A stretch of DNA of 64,000 nt from Sphaerotilus uruguayifluvii (GTDB taxonomy: Bacteria > Pseudomonadota > Gammaproteobacteria > Burkholderiales > Burkholderiaceae_C): assembly GCF_013294065.1 (NCBI RefSeq), contig NZ_JABSNM010000003.1, positions 1 through 64,000 of the forward strand, given 5' to 3'. The stretch's first letter is position 1. Every line of letters starts with the position of its first letter. Shown piece by piece: positions 12,474 to 20,948 of this stretch. The position numbers and the translations under genes are program-made. The notes under the pieces were generated by a model. It was given only the letters and a program-made list of their open reading frames with translations, searched no databases and was not told the DNA's origin.

Positions 12474-13652
12474 ATGACGGTCGTCTATGTGCTCCTCGCC
12501 GTGCTGCTGGCCCTGTGTGCGGCGGTCGCGCTGTTCATCCGCCAGCGCAACATCCAGGAGTGGCTTCTCAGCTACATGAAGCAGGACTGGCGCGCACCCG
12601 TGCCGCCCGGCACGACGAAGCATGTGATGTTCTGCTTCGTCGACCACTACGAGCCGATGTGGAAGCGCCCGGACTACGCCACCGAATGCCGCCGCGTGGC
12701 GCGCTGGCGCCAGGAGTATCCGGCGCTGTGCGACCAGTTCCGCGACGCCGACGGCCGCGGCCCGATCCACAGCTTCTTCTACCCGGAAGAGGAATACCGT
12801 CCCGAGCACCTCGAGCCGCTGGTCGAGATCTGCCGCATGGGCTACGGCGAGATCGAGATCCACCTGCACCACGACAAGGACACTGAGGCCGGCCTGCGCG
12901 AGAAGCTGCGCCGCTTCACGCAGCTGCTGGTCGACCGCCACGACGCGCTGCCGGTCGATCCGGTGACGAAGCAGCCGCGCTGGGCCTTCATCCACGGCAA
13001 CTGGGCGCTGGACAACTCGCACCCGAAGGGCTGGGGCTGCGGCGTCAACAACGAGCTGATCGTGCTGCGCGAGGAAGGCTGCTACGTCGACTACACCTTC
13101 CCGGCCTCGCCGGACCCGTGCCAGACCTCGACGATCAACAAGATCTACTACGCCAAGGACGATCCGCACCGCTGCAAGTCGCATGACACCGGCGTGCGGG
13201 TGAAGGTCGGCGGCAAGCCCTGGGGCGACCTGATGCTGATCCAGGGCCCGCTGGGCTTCAAGTGGAACGACCGCAAGTTCGGCATCATCCCGCGCATCGA
13301 GAACTCCGACATCCGCACGAGCTGCCCGCCCACGCCCGACCGCGTCGACGCCTGGGTCGAGACCGGCATCCACGTCGAAGGCAAGCCGGAATGGATCTTC
13401 GTGAAGATCCACACCCACGGCACGCAGGAGCGCGACATGGACACGCTGCTAGGCGAGCCGATGAAGCGCTGCTACGAGTACCTGCAGTCGAAGTACAACG
13501 ACGGCAAGGAGTGGAAGCTGCACTACGTCAGCGCCCGCGAGATGTACAACATCGTCAAGGCCGCCGAGCAGGGCCTGCCCGGCGAACCGGGCCAGTACCG
13601 CGACCACGTCATCCCGCGCCCGGGCTACCGCCCGATGCCCGCGGGGCACTGA
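12474..13652 (+). CDS. Conserved polysaccharide-cluster protein of unknown function, membrane-anchored
   Basis: A 392-residue protein. Residues 1-21 form an N-terminal membrane anchor, followed by a large soluble domain with unusual His/Asp-rich motifs: FCFVDHYEPMW, EIEIHLHHDKDT and FIHGNWALDNSHP. The distribution of these motifs on predicted beta strands resembles the metal-dependent polysaccharide deacetylase / glycosidase barrel, but I do not recognise the family with certainty. The ATG at 12474 is preceded by AAGG; the frame runs 18 codons further upstream. It sits between a polymerase-like gene and a GT2, with only 3 bp to the GT2 start, so a role in polysaccharide synthesis or modification is likely. 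Confidence 0.75.
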   Translation: MTVVYVLLAVLLALCAAVALFIRQRNIQEWLLSYMKQDWRAPVPPGTTKHVMFCFVDHYEPMWKRPDYATECRRVARWRQEYPALCDQFRDADGRGPIHSFFYPEEEYRPEHLEPLVEICRMGYGEIEIHLHHDKDTEAGLREKLRRFTQLLVDRHDALPVDPVTKQPRWAFIHGNWALDNSHPKGWGCGVNNELIVLREEGCYVDYTFPASPDPCQTSTINKIYYAKDDPHRCKSHDTGVRVKVGGKPWGDLMLIQGPLGFKWNDRKFGIIPRIENSDIRTSCPPTPDRVDAWVETGIHVEGKPEWIFVKIHTHGTQERDMDTLLGEPMKRCYEYLQSKYNDGKEWKLHYVSAREMYNIVKAAEQGLPGEPGQYRDHVIPRPGYRPMPAGH

Positions 13653-13655
13653 ACG

Positions 13656-14876
13656 GTGGCCGAGCTGCTGCTGGCCATCGTCGCGATCGGAGGGGTCGTG
13701 GCGGTGGTCTACTCCTACGCCCTCTATCCGCTCGCGCTCTTCGTCGTCGGCGCCCTCAGCCAGGGCCTGCGCGACGTCGCCTTCGTCTTCCGCAAGAGCG
13801 AGCGCCGGCTGGAGATGCAGCGCTCGGCCGCCGGCACCGAGCCGGACTGGCCGCCGGTGGCCATCGTCATCTCGGCCTACAACGAGGAACGCCACATCGT
13901 CTCGCGCATCGAGAACCTGCTGTCGCTCGACTATCCCGCCGACCGGCTGCGCGCCTACATCGGCTCGGACGGCAGCCGCGACCGCACCGCCGAGCTGATG
14001 GGCCGCTTCGAGGGCGAGGCGCGCATCGTCGCGCTGCCCTTCGAGCAGAACCGCGGCAAGGCCAGCGTGCTCAACGACCTGGTCTCGCGCACCACCGAGC
14101 CGATCGTCGTCTTCTCCGACGCCAACACCTACTTCGAGCGCGGCGCGCTCAAGAAGCTGGTCTCGCGCTTCGACGACCCGAAGGTCGGCGGCGTGACCGG
14201 CGAGCTGCGCCTGCTGGGCAACGCCGGCGGCGACAACCAGGACAGCCTGTACTGGCGCATCGAGCAGTTCCTGAAGTTCTTCGAGGCCCGCATCGGCGCG
14301 CTGCTGGGCGCCAACGGCGCGATCTACGCGATCCGCCGCGCGCTGTGGCAGCCGATCCGTCCGGACACCATCTGCGACGACTTCGTCATCGCGATGAACG
14401 TCTCGGCCGGCGGCCACCGGCTGGTCTACGAGCCCAAGGCCTGGGCCGAGGAAGACACGCCCGAGGAGATCGGCGAGGAAGTCAAGCGCCGCATCCGCAT
14501 CGGCATCGGCAACTTCCAGGCGCTGGTGCGCCATCCGCAGTACCTGACGCGCACCTCGGCGGCGACCGCCTTCGCCTATGTCTCGCACAAGGTGCTGCGC
14601 TGGACCGCGCCGCACCTGCTGCTGCTGGCGCTGGCCGCCTCGGTGGCGCTGGCGCTGCGACCCGGCTCGACCGGCTGGGCCCTCTACGCGGCCGGCCAGG
14701 CGCTGGCCTATGCGGCGGCCTGGGCGGGCTGGCAGCTGAGCAGCCGCGGCGCGAAGCTGCCGACGCTGGTCAAGCTGGCGGCCTTCCTGTTCGCGCTGAA
14801 CTGGGCCTTCCTGGTCGCCTCCTGGCGCTATGCCACCGGCCGCTACGCCGGAAGCTGGGGCCGCACCAGCCGCTGA
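13656..14876 (+). CDS. Membrane-associated family 2 glycosyltransferase
   Basis: A 406-residue GT-A glycosyltransferase starting at GTG three bases after the previous stop. An N-terminal membrane helix (about 5-30) precedes the catalytic domain: VAIVISAYNEERHI, YIGSDGSRDRT, FSDANTYFE as the DxD-equivalent, GANGAIYAIRR, and a C-terminal Q/RxxRW-like region followed by two or three membrane helices (about 300-395). The layout resembles processive polysaccharide synthases of the cellulose/hyaluronan synthase group. It is probably co-transcribed with its neighbours on both sides. Confidence 0.87.
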   Translation: MAELLLAIVAIGGVVAVVYSYALYPLALFVVGALSQGLRDVAFVFRKSERRLEMQRSAAGTEPDWPPVAIVISAYNEERHIVSRIENLLSLDYPADRLRAYIGSDGSRDRTAELMGRFEGEARIVALPFEQNRGKASVLNDLVSRTTEPIVVFSDANTYFERGALKKLVSRFDDPKVGGVTGELRLLGNAGGDNQDSLYWRIEQFLKFFEARIGALLGANGAIYAIRRALWQPIRPDTICDDFVIAMNVSAGGHRLVYEPKAWAEEDTPEEIGEEVKRRIRIGIGNFQALVRHPQYLTRTSAATAFAYVSHKVLRWTAPHLLLLALAASVALALRPGSTGWALYAAGQALAYAAAWAGWQLSSRGAKLPTLVKLAAFLFALNWAFLVASWRYATGRYAGSWGRTSR

Positions 14877-14922
14877 GCCGCCGAGCCGCAGGAAAAATCG
14901 TGTTTCTCTCCGGGAGCGAGAT

Positions 14923-16035
14923 GTGTTGAGGGTAGGAATCATCGGCTGCGGCAAGATCGCCGACGGCCATGTCGAACAGATCCGCGCGATCGGCCGCGGC
15001 GAGGTGGTCGCGGTCTGCGACCGCGAGCCGCTGATGGCCGAGCAGCTGGCGGTGCGCATGAAGATCCCGGGCCGCTACGACGATGCGGCCGAGATGTTCG
15101 CCAAGGAGCGCCTGGACGTCGTGCACATCGCCACGCCGCCGGATTCGCACCTGTTCCTGGCGAAGATGGCCTTCGCGGCGGGCTGCCATGTCTTCATGGA
15201 GAAGCCCTTCGCGCTGACCGCGGCGCAGGCGCTCGAGATCCTGAAGCTGGCCAGGGAGGCCGGCCGCAAGGCCGGCGTCAACTACCTCTACAACTACGAG
15301 ACCCCGGGCCTCGAGCTGGAGGAGCTGCTGAAGAAGAACGAGCTGGGCGAGATCGTCCACCTCGACACCAACTACGGCTACAACCTGTCGGGCGACTACG
15401 GCCTGGCGGTGATGACCGACCCGGGCCACTGGGTGCACCGGCTGCCGGGCAAGCTGTTCCACAACGTGCTCGACCATGTGCTGGCCAAGGTGGTGCCCTT
15501 CCTCGGCGACGAGATCGACACCCGCGTGCTGGCCTTCCGCCGCCGCGGCCCCACCGGCTCGGCCATCGTCGACGCGATGCCCGACGAGCTGCGCTTCATC
15601 CTGCGCAGCGGCGGCGTCACGGTCAGCGGCAACGTCAGCGCCCACGGCCGTCCGGTGCCGCACACGCTGAAGGTGGTCGGCACCACCGACTCGGTCGAGC
15701 TCGACTACACCTCGCGCACGCTGATCCGCGCCTCGCGCTGGTCCGCGCCCAGCGCGCTGGGCCGCCAGTTCATGGCATGGACCCAGGCCAGGCAGCTCGC
15801 CGCCAACGGCCGGCGCAACATCACGCGCTTCCGCAACTACGAGTTCCACTACTTCCAGTGCATGCGCGTGCTGCTGGACCGCTTCTACGACGCGGTCGAG
15901 GGCAAGGGGGCGGATCCGATTCCGCCCGAGCAGATCCTGCGCGTGTGCCGCGTCATCGACCAGATCGTCGAGGGCGTGGACGCCTGCATGGCCGACCCGA
16001 AGAACTCCACCTCCGCCACGGAGGCCCGCGCATGA
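14923..16035 (+). CDS. Gfo/Idh/MocA-family sugar oxidoreductase
   Basis: A 370-residue NAD(P)-dependent dehydrogenase. The N-terminal Rossmann fold shows VGIIGCGKIADGHVEQI and the family motif MEKPFALT (EKP) near residue 90; the C-terminal domain has the usual mixed-sheet pattern with DPGHWVHRLPGK. The start is uncertain: GTG at 14923 has GGAG ten bases upstream, and TTG three bases later also fits. The stop overlaps the ATG of the epimerase gene (ATGA), indicating translational coupling. It probably oxidises or reduces a nucleotide sugar for the polysaccharide, which is inference. Confidence 0.85.
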   Translation: MLRVGIIGCGKIADGHVEQIRAIGRGEVVAVCDREPLMAEQLAVRMKIPGRYDDAAEMFAKERLDVVHIATPPDSHLFLAKMAFAAGCHVFMEKPFALTAAQALEILKLAREAGRKAGVNYLYNYETPGLELEELLKKNELGEIVHLDTNYGYNLSGDYGLAVMTDPGHWVHRLPGKLFHNVLDHVLAKVVPFLGDEIDTRVLAFRRRGPTGSAIVDAMPDELRFILRSGGVTVSGNVSAHGRPVPHTLKVVGTTDSVELDYTSRTLIRASRWSAPSALGRQFMAWTQARQLAANGRRNITRFRNYEFHYFQCMRVLLDRFYDAVEGKGADPIPPEQILRVCRVIDQIVEGVDACMADPKNSTSATEARA

Positions 16036-17042
16036 AGATCCTCCTCACCGGCGCCGGCGGTTTCCTCGGCAAGCAGATCACCCGCAGCCTGCTGATGGCG
16101 GGCCAGAACGACCTGCGGCTGCACTTCCGCAGCCGCGCCCCGGCCGGCCTGATCGAGTCGCTGCAGAAGGAATTCCCGCAGGCCCGCCTCGAGACCGCGG
16201 GCGCCAACCTGATCGCGCGCGGCTCCTTCGACGCGATGCTCGAGGGCGTGGACTGCGTCATCCATGCCGCCGCCGGCATGAAGGGCGCCGCGGCCGACAT
16301 GTTCGCCAACACGGTGATGGGCAGCCGCAATGTCTTCGAGGCGTGCGGGCGCGTCGGCACGAAGCGCATCGTGCTGATCAGCTCCTTTGCGGTCTACAAG
16401 ACCGACGCGATGAAGCCGGGCGACACGCTGGGCGAGGACACCCCGATCGAGCCGGTCGGCGTCGACAAGGGCCCCTACGGCTACGCCAAGACCCGCCAGG
16501 AGCACATGTTCCTGGACTTCGCCAGGCAGCACGGCTTCGAGACGGTGATCCTGCGCCCGGGCGTGATCTACGGCCCCGGGGGCGGTGCGCTGTCGCCGCG
16601 CGTCGGCCTGAAGGCGATGGGCCTGTTCGCCAGCCTGGGCAACGGCGCGCTGCTGCCGCTGACCTATGTCGAGAACTGCGCCGACGCGGTCGCCCGCGCC
16701 GCGGTGCATGCCCCGAGCGGCAGCGCCTTCGCGGTGGTCGACGACCAGATCCCGACCTGCCGCCAGTACCTCGACGGCTACCTGAAGAACGTGCAGAAGA
16801 TGCGCGTCGTCACGCTGCCCTTCAGCGCCTTCCTGTGGGTGTCGGGCAAGCTGGTGGCCTACAACAAGAAGTCCAAGGGCCAGATGCCGGCCGTCTTCAC
16901 GCCCTATGTCGTGAAGTCGATGTACACGCCGATCCGCTACAGCAACGACGGCCTGAAGAAGATCGGCTGGACGCAGCGCGTGCCCACGCCCGAAGGCCTG
17001 AGCCGCACCTACGCCTGGCTGAAGGCTCAGCTGCCGCGCTGA
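16032..17042 (+). CDS. NAD-dependent epimerase/dehydratase (extended SDR)
   Basis: A 336-residue short-chain dehydrogenase of the extended type. The dinucleotide motif is TGAGGFLGKQI at the N-terminus; the catalytic Tyr-x3-Lys is YGYAKTRQE, with Ser in LISSFAVY. The block LRPGVIYGPGG is typical of nucleotide-sugar epimerases. It overlaps the upstream oxidoreductase by four bases and is the last plus-strand gene of this polysaccharide group. Its 3' end overlaps the convergent Cys-rich gene by 16 bp. Confidence 0.86.
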   Translation: MKILLTGAGGFLGKQITRSLLMAGQNDLRLHFRSRAPAGLIESLQKEFPQARLETAGANLIARGSFDAMLEGVDCVIHAAAGMKGAAADMFANTVMGSRNVFEACGRVGTKRIVLISSFAVYKTDAMKPGDTLGEDTPIEPVGVDKGPYGYAKTRQEHMFLDFARQHGFETVILRPGVIYGPGGGALSPRVGLKAMGLFASLGNGALLPLTYVENCADAVARAAVHAPSGSAFAVVDDQIPTCRQYLDGYLKNVQKMRVVTLPFSAFLWVSGKLVAYNKKSKGQMPAVFTPYVVKSMYTPIRYSNDGLKKIGWTQRVPTPEGLSRTYAWLKAQLPR

Positions 17043-17284
17043 TCCGCAGCAGCCCCGGCCCGGTCGATCGTGACCGGCCGGGCCCCGGCGCCGCTGCCGC
17101 AGGCGCTGCCCGCGCTGCTGCCGCAGCCGCTGCAGCCCCCGCAGGCGGCGCCGCCACCGACTGCCGCGCCCGCCGCGGCGCCACGCCGCAGCTTCAGCTT
17201 CAGCACCCGCGTGGCGACATGCCACAGCGCCCAGCCGCAGGCGGCGGCGATCACGGTGGTCTCGAAGGCGGCGTAGAGCGTCAT
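17027..17284 (-). CDS. FeoB-associated Cys-rich small membrane protein
   Basis: An 85-residue protein with an N-terminal membrane helix (about 5-25), a basic stretch KLKLRR, then a Gly/Cys-rich segment with four Cys in CGGCSGCG and a later Cys. This is the layout of FeoB-associated Cys-rich proteins. The start overlaps the feoB stop (ATGA), so it is translationally coupled as the third gene of the feo operon. A role in handling Fe(II) at the cytoplasmic side of FeoB is suggested by position and cysteines only. Confidence 0.78.
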   Translation of the reverse strand: MTLYAAFETTVIAAACGWALWHVATRVLKLKLRRGAAAGAAVGGGAACGGCSGCGSSAGSACGSGAGARPVTIDRAGAAADQRGS

Positions 17285-19143
17285 GTCAGGGCCCGGGCGA
17301 CGTGGAAGGTGATGAAGGCCGAGCCGTAGGCCAGCGCGGTCAGGTAGGCGGCCGACAGCCACATCGTGCGCACCGAGTTGGTCTCGCGGCGGATCACCGC
17401 CAGCGTCGAGATGCACTGCGGCGCGAAGATGTACCAGGCCAGCAGCGACAGCGCCGTCGGCAGGCCCCACTGCGCGCCGATCAGGCCGGCGAGCTGGTCG
17501 GCGGCGCCCTCGCCGGTGTCCGACAGCGCGTAGACGGTGGCCAGCGCGCCCACCGCGACCTCGCGGGCAGCCATGCCCGGCACCAGCGCGATGCAGATCT
17601 GCCAGTTGAAGCCGATCGGCGCGAACACCACCTCCAGCGCATGCCCGAGCATGCCGGCGAAGCTGTACTCGATCGCCGCGCGGGTCGCGCCCTCGGGCGG
17701 CGCGGGAAAGCTCGCCAGGCCCCACAGCAGCACGCTCAGCGCCATGATCACCGTGCCCACGCGGCGCACGAAGATGCGCGCGCGCTCGAGCAGGCCGATC
17801 GCCAGGTCGCGCAGGTTCGGCAGCCGGTAGGCCGGCAGCTCCAGCAGCAGCGGATGGTCGCCCGCGCCGGCGCGCCGGCCCAGGCGCTTCATCACCATCG
17901 CGACGATCACCGCGCTGACGATGCCCGCCAGGTAGAGCCCGAACATCACGATGCCCTGCAGGTTGAACAGCCCCGCGACCGGACGGTCCGGCACGAAGGC
18001 GCCGATCAGCAGCGCGTAGACCGGCAGCCGCGCCGAGCAGGTCATCAGCGGCGCCACCAGGATGGTCACCAGCCGGTCGCGCGGGTGCTGGATGCTGCGC
18101 GTGGCCATGATGCCCGGCACCGCGCAGGCGAAGCTCGACAGCAGCGGAATGAAGGAGCGCCCCGACAGGCCCGCGCCCACCATCAGCCGGTCGAGCAGGA
18201 AGGCCGCGCGCGGCAGGTAGCCCGACTCCTCGAGCGCGAGGATGAACAGGAACAGGATCAGGATCTGCGGCAGGAAGACCAGCACGCTGCCGGCGCCGGC
18301 GATCACGCCGTCGGCCAGCAGTCCGCGCAGCGGCCCCTCCGGCAGCCCGGCGTTGACCTGCTCGGCCAGCCAGGCCATGCCCTCCTTGATGCCGTCCATC
18401 AGCGGCGCGGCCCAGGAGAACACCGCCTGGAACATCAGGAACAGCACCGCCGCCAGGATCAGCGGCCCGGCCACCGGATGCAGCAGCACCGCGTCGATGC
18501 GCTCGTCGCGGTGCGTGACCGACTCGTCGAAGACCACCGCCTCGGCCAGCAGCCGGGTCGTCTCGGCATGCAGATCGGCCGGCGCAGCCACCGCGGGCGC
18601 GGCCGGCACGCCCTGATCGAGCAGCTCGACCAGCGCCCGTGCGCCGTCCTTCTCGACCGCCACCGCCTCGACCACCGGCACGCCGAACTCGCGCGCCAGC
18701 CGCTCGCGGTCGATGCGCATGCCCAGGCGGCGCGCCTCGTCCATCATGTTGAGCACCAGCACCATCGGCCGGCCCAGCGCGCGCAGCTCCAGCGCGAAGC
18801 GCAGGTGCAGGCGCAGGTTGGTCGCCGAGACCACCGCCACCAGCACGTCGGGCAGCGGCTCGCCGGCGAACTCGCCCAGGCAGACCGCGCGCGTGACCTC
18901 CTCGTCCGGACTCTTGGCCTGCAGGCTGTAGGTGCCGGGCAGGTCGAGGATGCGGAAATGCCGCCCCGAGGGCGCGACGAAGCGGCCCTCCTTGCGTTCG
19001 ACGGTCACGCCGGTGTAGTTGGCCACCTTCTGGCGGCTGCCGGTCAGGCGGTTGAACAGCGCGGTCTTGCCGCAGTTCGGATTGCCGACCAGCGCGAGAT
19101 GGCGCACCGCGTCCGCGGCGCCCGACAGACCGGCGGCGCTCAT
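17281..19143 (-). CDS. feoB: Ferrous iron transporter FeoB
   Basis: A 620-residue Fe(II) permease. The N-terminal G domain shows GNPNCGKTALFN (G1), the switch region with YTGVTVERKEG, DLPGTYSL (G3) and LNMMDEA (G4). The membrane domain includes two gate-like blocks, FACAVPGIMATRS and VPGMAAREVAVGAL. It is shorter than the 770-residue E. coli protein but fits the compact proteobacterial form. It overlaps feoA by four bases at its start and the Cys-rich gene by four at its end. Confidence 0.94.
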   Translation of the reverse strand: MSAAGLSGAADAVRHLALVGNPNCGKTALFNRLTGSRQKVANYTGVTVERKEGRFVAPSGRHFRILDLPGTYSLQAKSPDEEVTRAVCLGEFAGEPLPDVLVAVVSATNLRLHLRFALELRALGRPMVLVLNMMDEARRLGMRIDRERLAREFGVPVVEAVAVEKDGARALVELLDQGVPAAPAVAAPADLHAETTRLLAEAVVFDESVTHRDERIDAVLLHPVAGPLILAAVLFLMFQAVFSWAAPLMDGIKEGMAWLAEQVNAGLPEGPLRGLLADGVIAGAGSVLVFLPQILILFLFILALEESGYLPRAAFLLDRLMVGAGLSGRSFIPLLSSFACAVPGIMATRSIQHPRDRLVTILVAPLMTCSARLPVYALLIGAFVPDRPVAGLFNLQGIVMFGLYLAGIVSAVIVAMVMKRLGRRAGAGDHPLLLELPAYRLPNLRDLAIGLLERARIFVRRVGTVIMALSVLLWGLASFPAPPEGATRAAIEYSFAGMLGHALEVVFAPIGFNWQICIALVPGMAAREVAVGALATVYALSDTGEGAADQLAGLIGAQWGLPTALSLLAWYIFAPQCISTLAVIRRETNSVRTMWLSAAYLTALAYGSAFITFHVARALT

Positions 19144-19412
19144 GCGCCGCTCACCGAGGCGCTGTCGATCATGACCCGCTCGGCCTCGGCACGGCGCAGC
19201 GCGAAGCGGGTGAAGCCGACCTGCACCGCGATCGGCTCGCGGCCGAAGGGGCCGCGGGCGACGACGCGGATCGTCTCGCCGGGCACGAAGCCGAGTTCCT
19301 CCAGGCGCTGCGCCACCGCGTCGGGCATCGCGTGCGGGACGATCGCGGCGATGCGGGCGGAGGCGCGCTGCGGCAGATCACGCAGCGACATCAGCAGGGG
19401 CGAGCGGGTCAT
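19140..19412 (-). CDS. feoA: Ferrous iron transport protein A, SH3-like
   Basis: A 90-residue FeoA with the SH3-like fold pattern: LRDLPQRASARI, RLEELGFVPGETIRVVARGPFG, and a C-terminal RFALRRAEAERVMI. It is a cytosolic partner needed for FeoB activity. I chose the ATG at 19410-19412 because GAGGA lies about eight bases upstream; the open frame continues 18 codons further without support. First gene of feoA-feoB-Cys-rich. Confidence 0.9.
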   Translation of the reverse strand: MTRSPLLMSLRDLPQRASARIAAIVPHAMPDAVAQRLEELGFVPGETIRVVARGPFGREPIAVQVGFTRFALRRAEAERVMIDSASVSGA

Positions 19413-19482
19413 GGTGCGGTCCTCATTCCGGAATCCGGGGCATGTGCGCCGGAGAATCCGGGACATGCGACGGGGACATCCT

Positions 19483-19500
19483 AAACGAGAATGGTTCGCA
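19483..19500 (-). promoter_or_regulatory. Possible Fur operator of the feo operon
   Basis: On the minus strand about 70 bp upstream of feoA, the stretch around AACCATTCTCGTT matches 10 of 13 positions of the Fur-box core AATGATTCTCATT. Fe(II) uptake operons are usually Fur-repressed, so position and sequence agree. The match is partial and was judged by eye. Confidence 0.4.
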
Positions 19501-19520
19501 ACCTCTTCTTTTCGAGCGAT

Positions 19521-20879
19521 TCACTCGTCTTTTTTGCCCGGCATGCGACGTTCCGTGCCCGGGGATTGATCCAGATCAGGCGCTGGGCCGGACGCGGCCG
19601 GGACCGAGCCCGCGGCCGCAGCGGCGGCCGCCGCCCTCAGCCTGTCCTTCTTGCTCGGACGCCGGCCCTTGATGCCGCCGGCGGACTGGTCGGGCGTGGC
19701 CGTCTCGGTCGGCTCGTAGCCGGCGAGCTGCTCGCGCGGCACGCGCCGGCCCTGACGCTTCTCGATCAGGCGGAAATGCGCCTCGGTCGCGGCGCTGACG
19801 AAGCTCACCGCGGTGCCGCTCAGCCCGGCGCGGCCGGTGCGGCCGATGCGGTGGGTGTAGTCGTCGGTCGAGCGTGGCAGGTCGTAGTTGACCACCGCCG
19901 GCAGCGCCGGGATGTCGATGCCGCGCGCGGCCAGGTCGGTCACCACCAGCACGCGGATGCGCCCGGCGCGGAAGGCCGCGAGCACCTCGGTGCGGGTGCC
20001 CTGGCTGAGCTCGCCGTGCAGCGCATGCGCCGGCACGCCCTCGCGGCCGAGCTTGTGCGCCACCAGCTCGGTGGCATGGCGGGTGGCGACGAAGACCAGC
20101 ACCCGGTCCCAGCCGTGCGTCTTCAGCAGCTGGCGCAGCACGCCGGTGCGCCGGCCGGCGTCGAGCGCGATCGCGCGCTCCTGGATGTCGGGATGGGCCG
20201 AGGCGCCCTCGCCCCCCTCCCCGGCCGAGCCGGCGACCGGCCCCGGCGCGATGTCGATGCGCACCGGAGCGCGCAGCAGCGCATCGGCCAGCGACTGCAC
20301 CGACGCCGGGAAGGTCGCCGAGAACAGCAGGTTCTGCCGGCGCGCCGGCAGCAGCGCCAGCACCCGGGTCAGCTCGTCGGCGAAGCCCAGGTCGAGCAGC
20401 CGGTCGGCCTCGTCGAGCACCAGCGTGCGCACATGGTCGAGCCGGATCGCGTTGTGGTCGACCAGATCGAGCAGCCGGCCCGGCGTGGCCACCACCAGCT
20501 CGGTGCCGCCGCGCAGGCCCATCATCTGCGGATTGATCGACACGCCGCCGAACAGCACCGACACCCGCGGCGGATCCGGCAGCCGGCGCGCCAGATCGCG
20601 CAGCAGCTCGCCGGCCTGCATCGCCAGCTCGCGGGTCGGTACCAGCACCAGCCCGTGCGGCGCGCGCGGCCAGGCACGGGTGGCGGCCAGATCGGCCTGC
20701 AGCAGCGGCAGCGCGAAGGCCAGCGTCTTGCCCGAGCCGGTCTGCGCCGAGACCTGCAGATCCGCGCCCGAGAGCGCGGCGGGAATCGCCTCGGCCTGCA
20801 CCGGCGTGGGCTGCGTGAAACCGAGTTCGCGCAGCGCGCTCGACAGGGGCGGCTTCAGGCCGAGGGAAGCGAATGACAT
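19521..20879 (-). CDS. DEAD-box ATP-dependent RNA helicase, RhlE-like
   Basis: A 452-residue helicase. Motifs in order: Q motif (FTQPTPVQAEAIP), I (AQTGSGKT), Ia (PTRELA), II (DEAD within LDEADRLLD), III (SAT), IV (VLVFVATR), V (TDLAARGIDIP) and VI (HRIGRTGRAG). A basic, low-complexity tail follows (GIKGRRPSKKDRL). This order and the tail fit RhlE-type helicases involved in RNA decay and ribosome assembly. The start was set at ATG 20877-20879 next to the conserved MSFASLGL; a TTG eight codons upstream is possible. Convergent with nothing; feo lies downstream on the same strand. Confidence 0.9.
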   Translation of the reverse strand: MSFASLGLKPPLSSALRELGFTQPTPVQAEAIPAALSGADLQVSAQTGSGKTLAFALPLLQADLAATRAWPRAPHGLVLVPTRELAMQAGELLRDLARRLPDPPRVSVLFGGVSINPQMMGLRGGTELVVATPGRLLDLVDHNAIRLDHVRTLVLDEADRLLDLGFADELTRVLALLPARRQNLLFSATFPASVQSLADALLRAPVRIDIAPGPVAGSAGEGGEGASAHPDIQERAIALDAGRRTGVLRQLLKTHGWDRVLVFVATRHATELVAHKLGREGVPAHALHGELSQGTRTEVLAAFRAGRIRVLVVTDLAARGIDIPALPAVVNYDLPRSTDDYTHRIGRTGRAGLSGTAVSFVSAATEAHFRLIEKRQGRRVPREQLAGYEPTETATPDQSAGGIKGRRPSKKDRLRAAAAAAAAGSVPAASGPAPDLDQSPGTERRMPGKKDE

Positions 20880-20948
20880 GGGCGGTCCAGGCGGAGGGGG
20901 CAAGGGCAGGAGGGCCGCGATTGTCGCAGCCTGCGACCCGCCCGAGCC

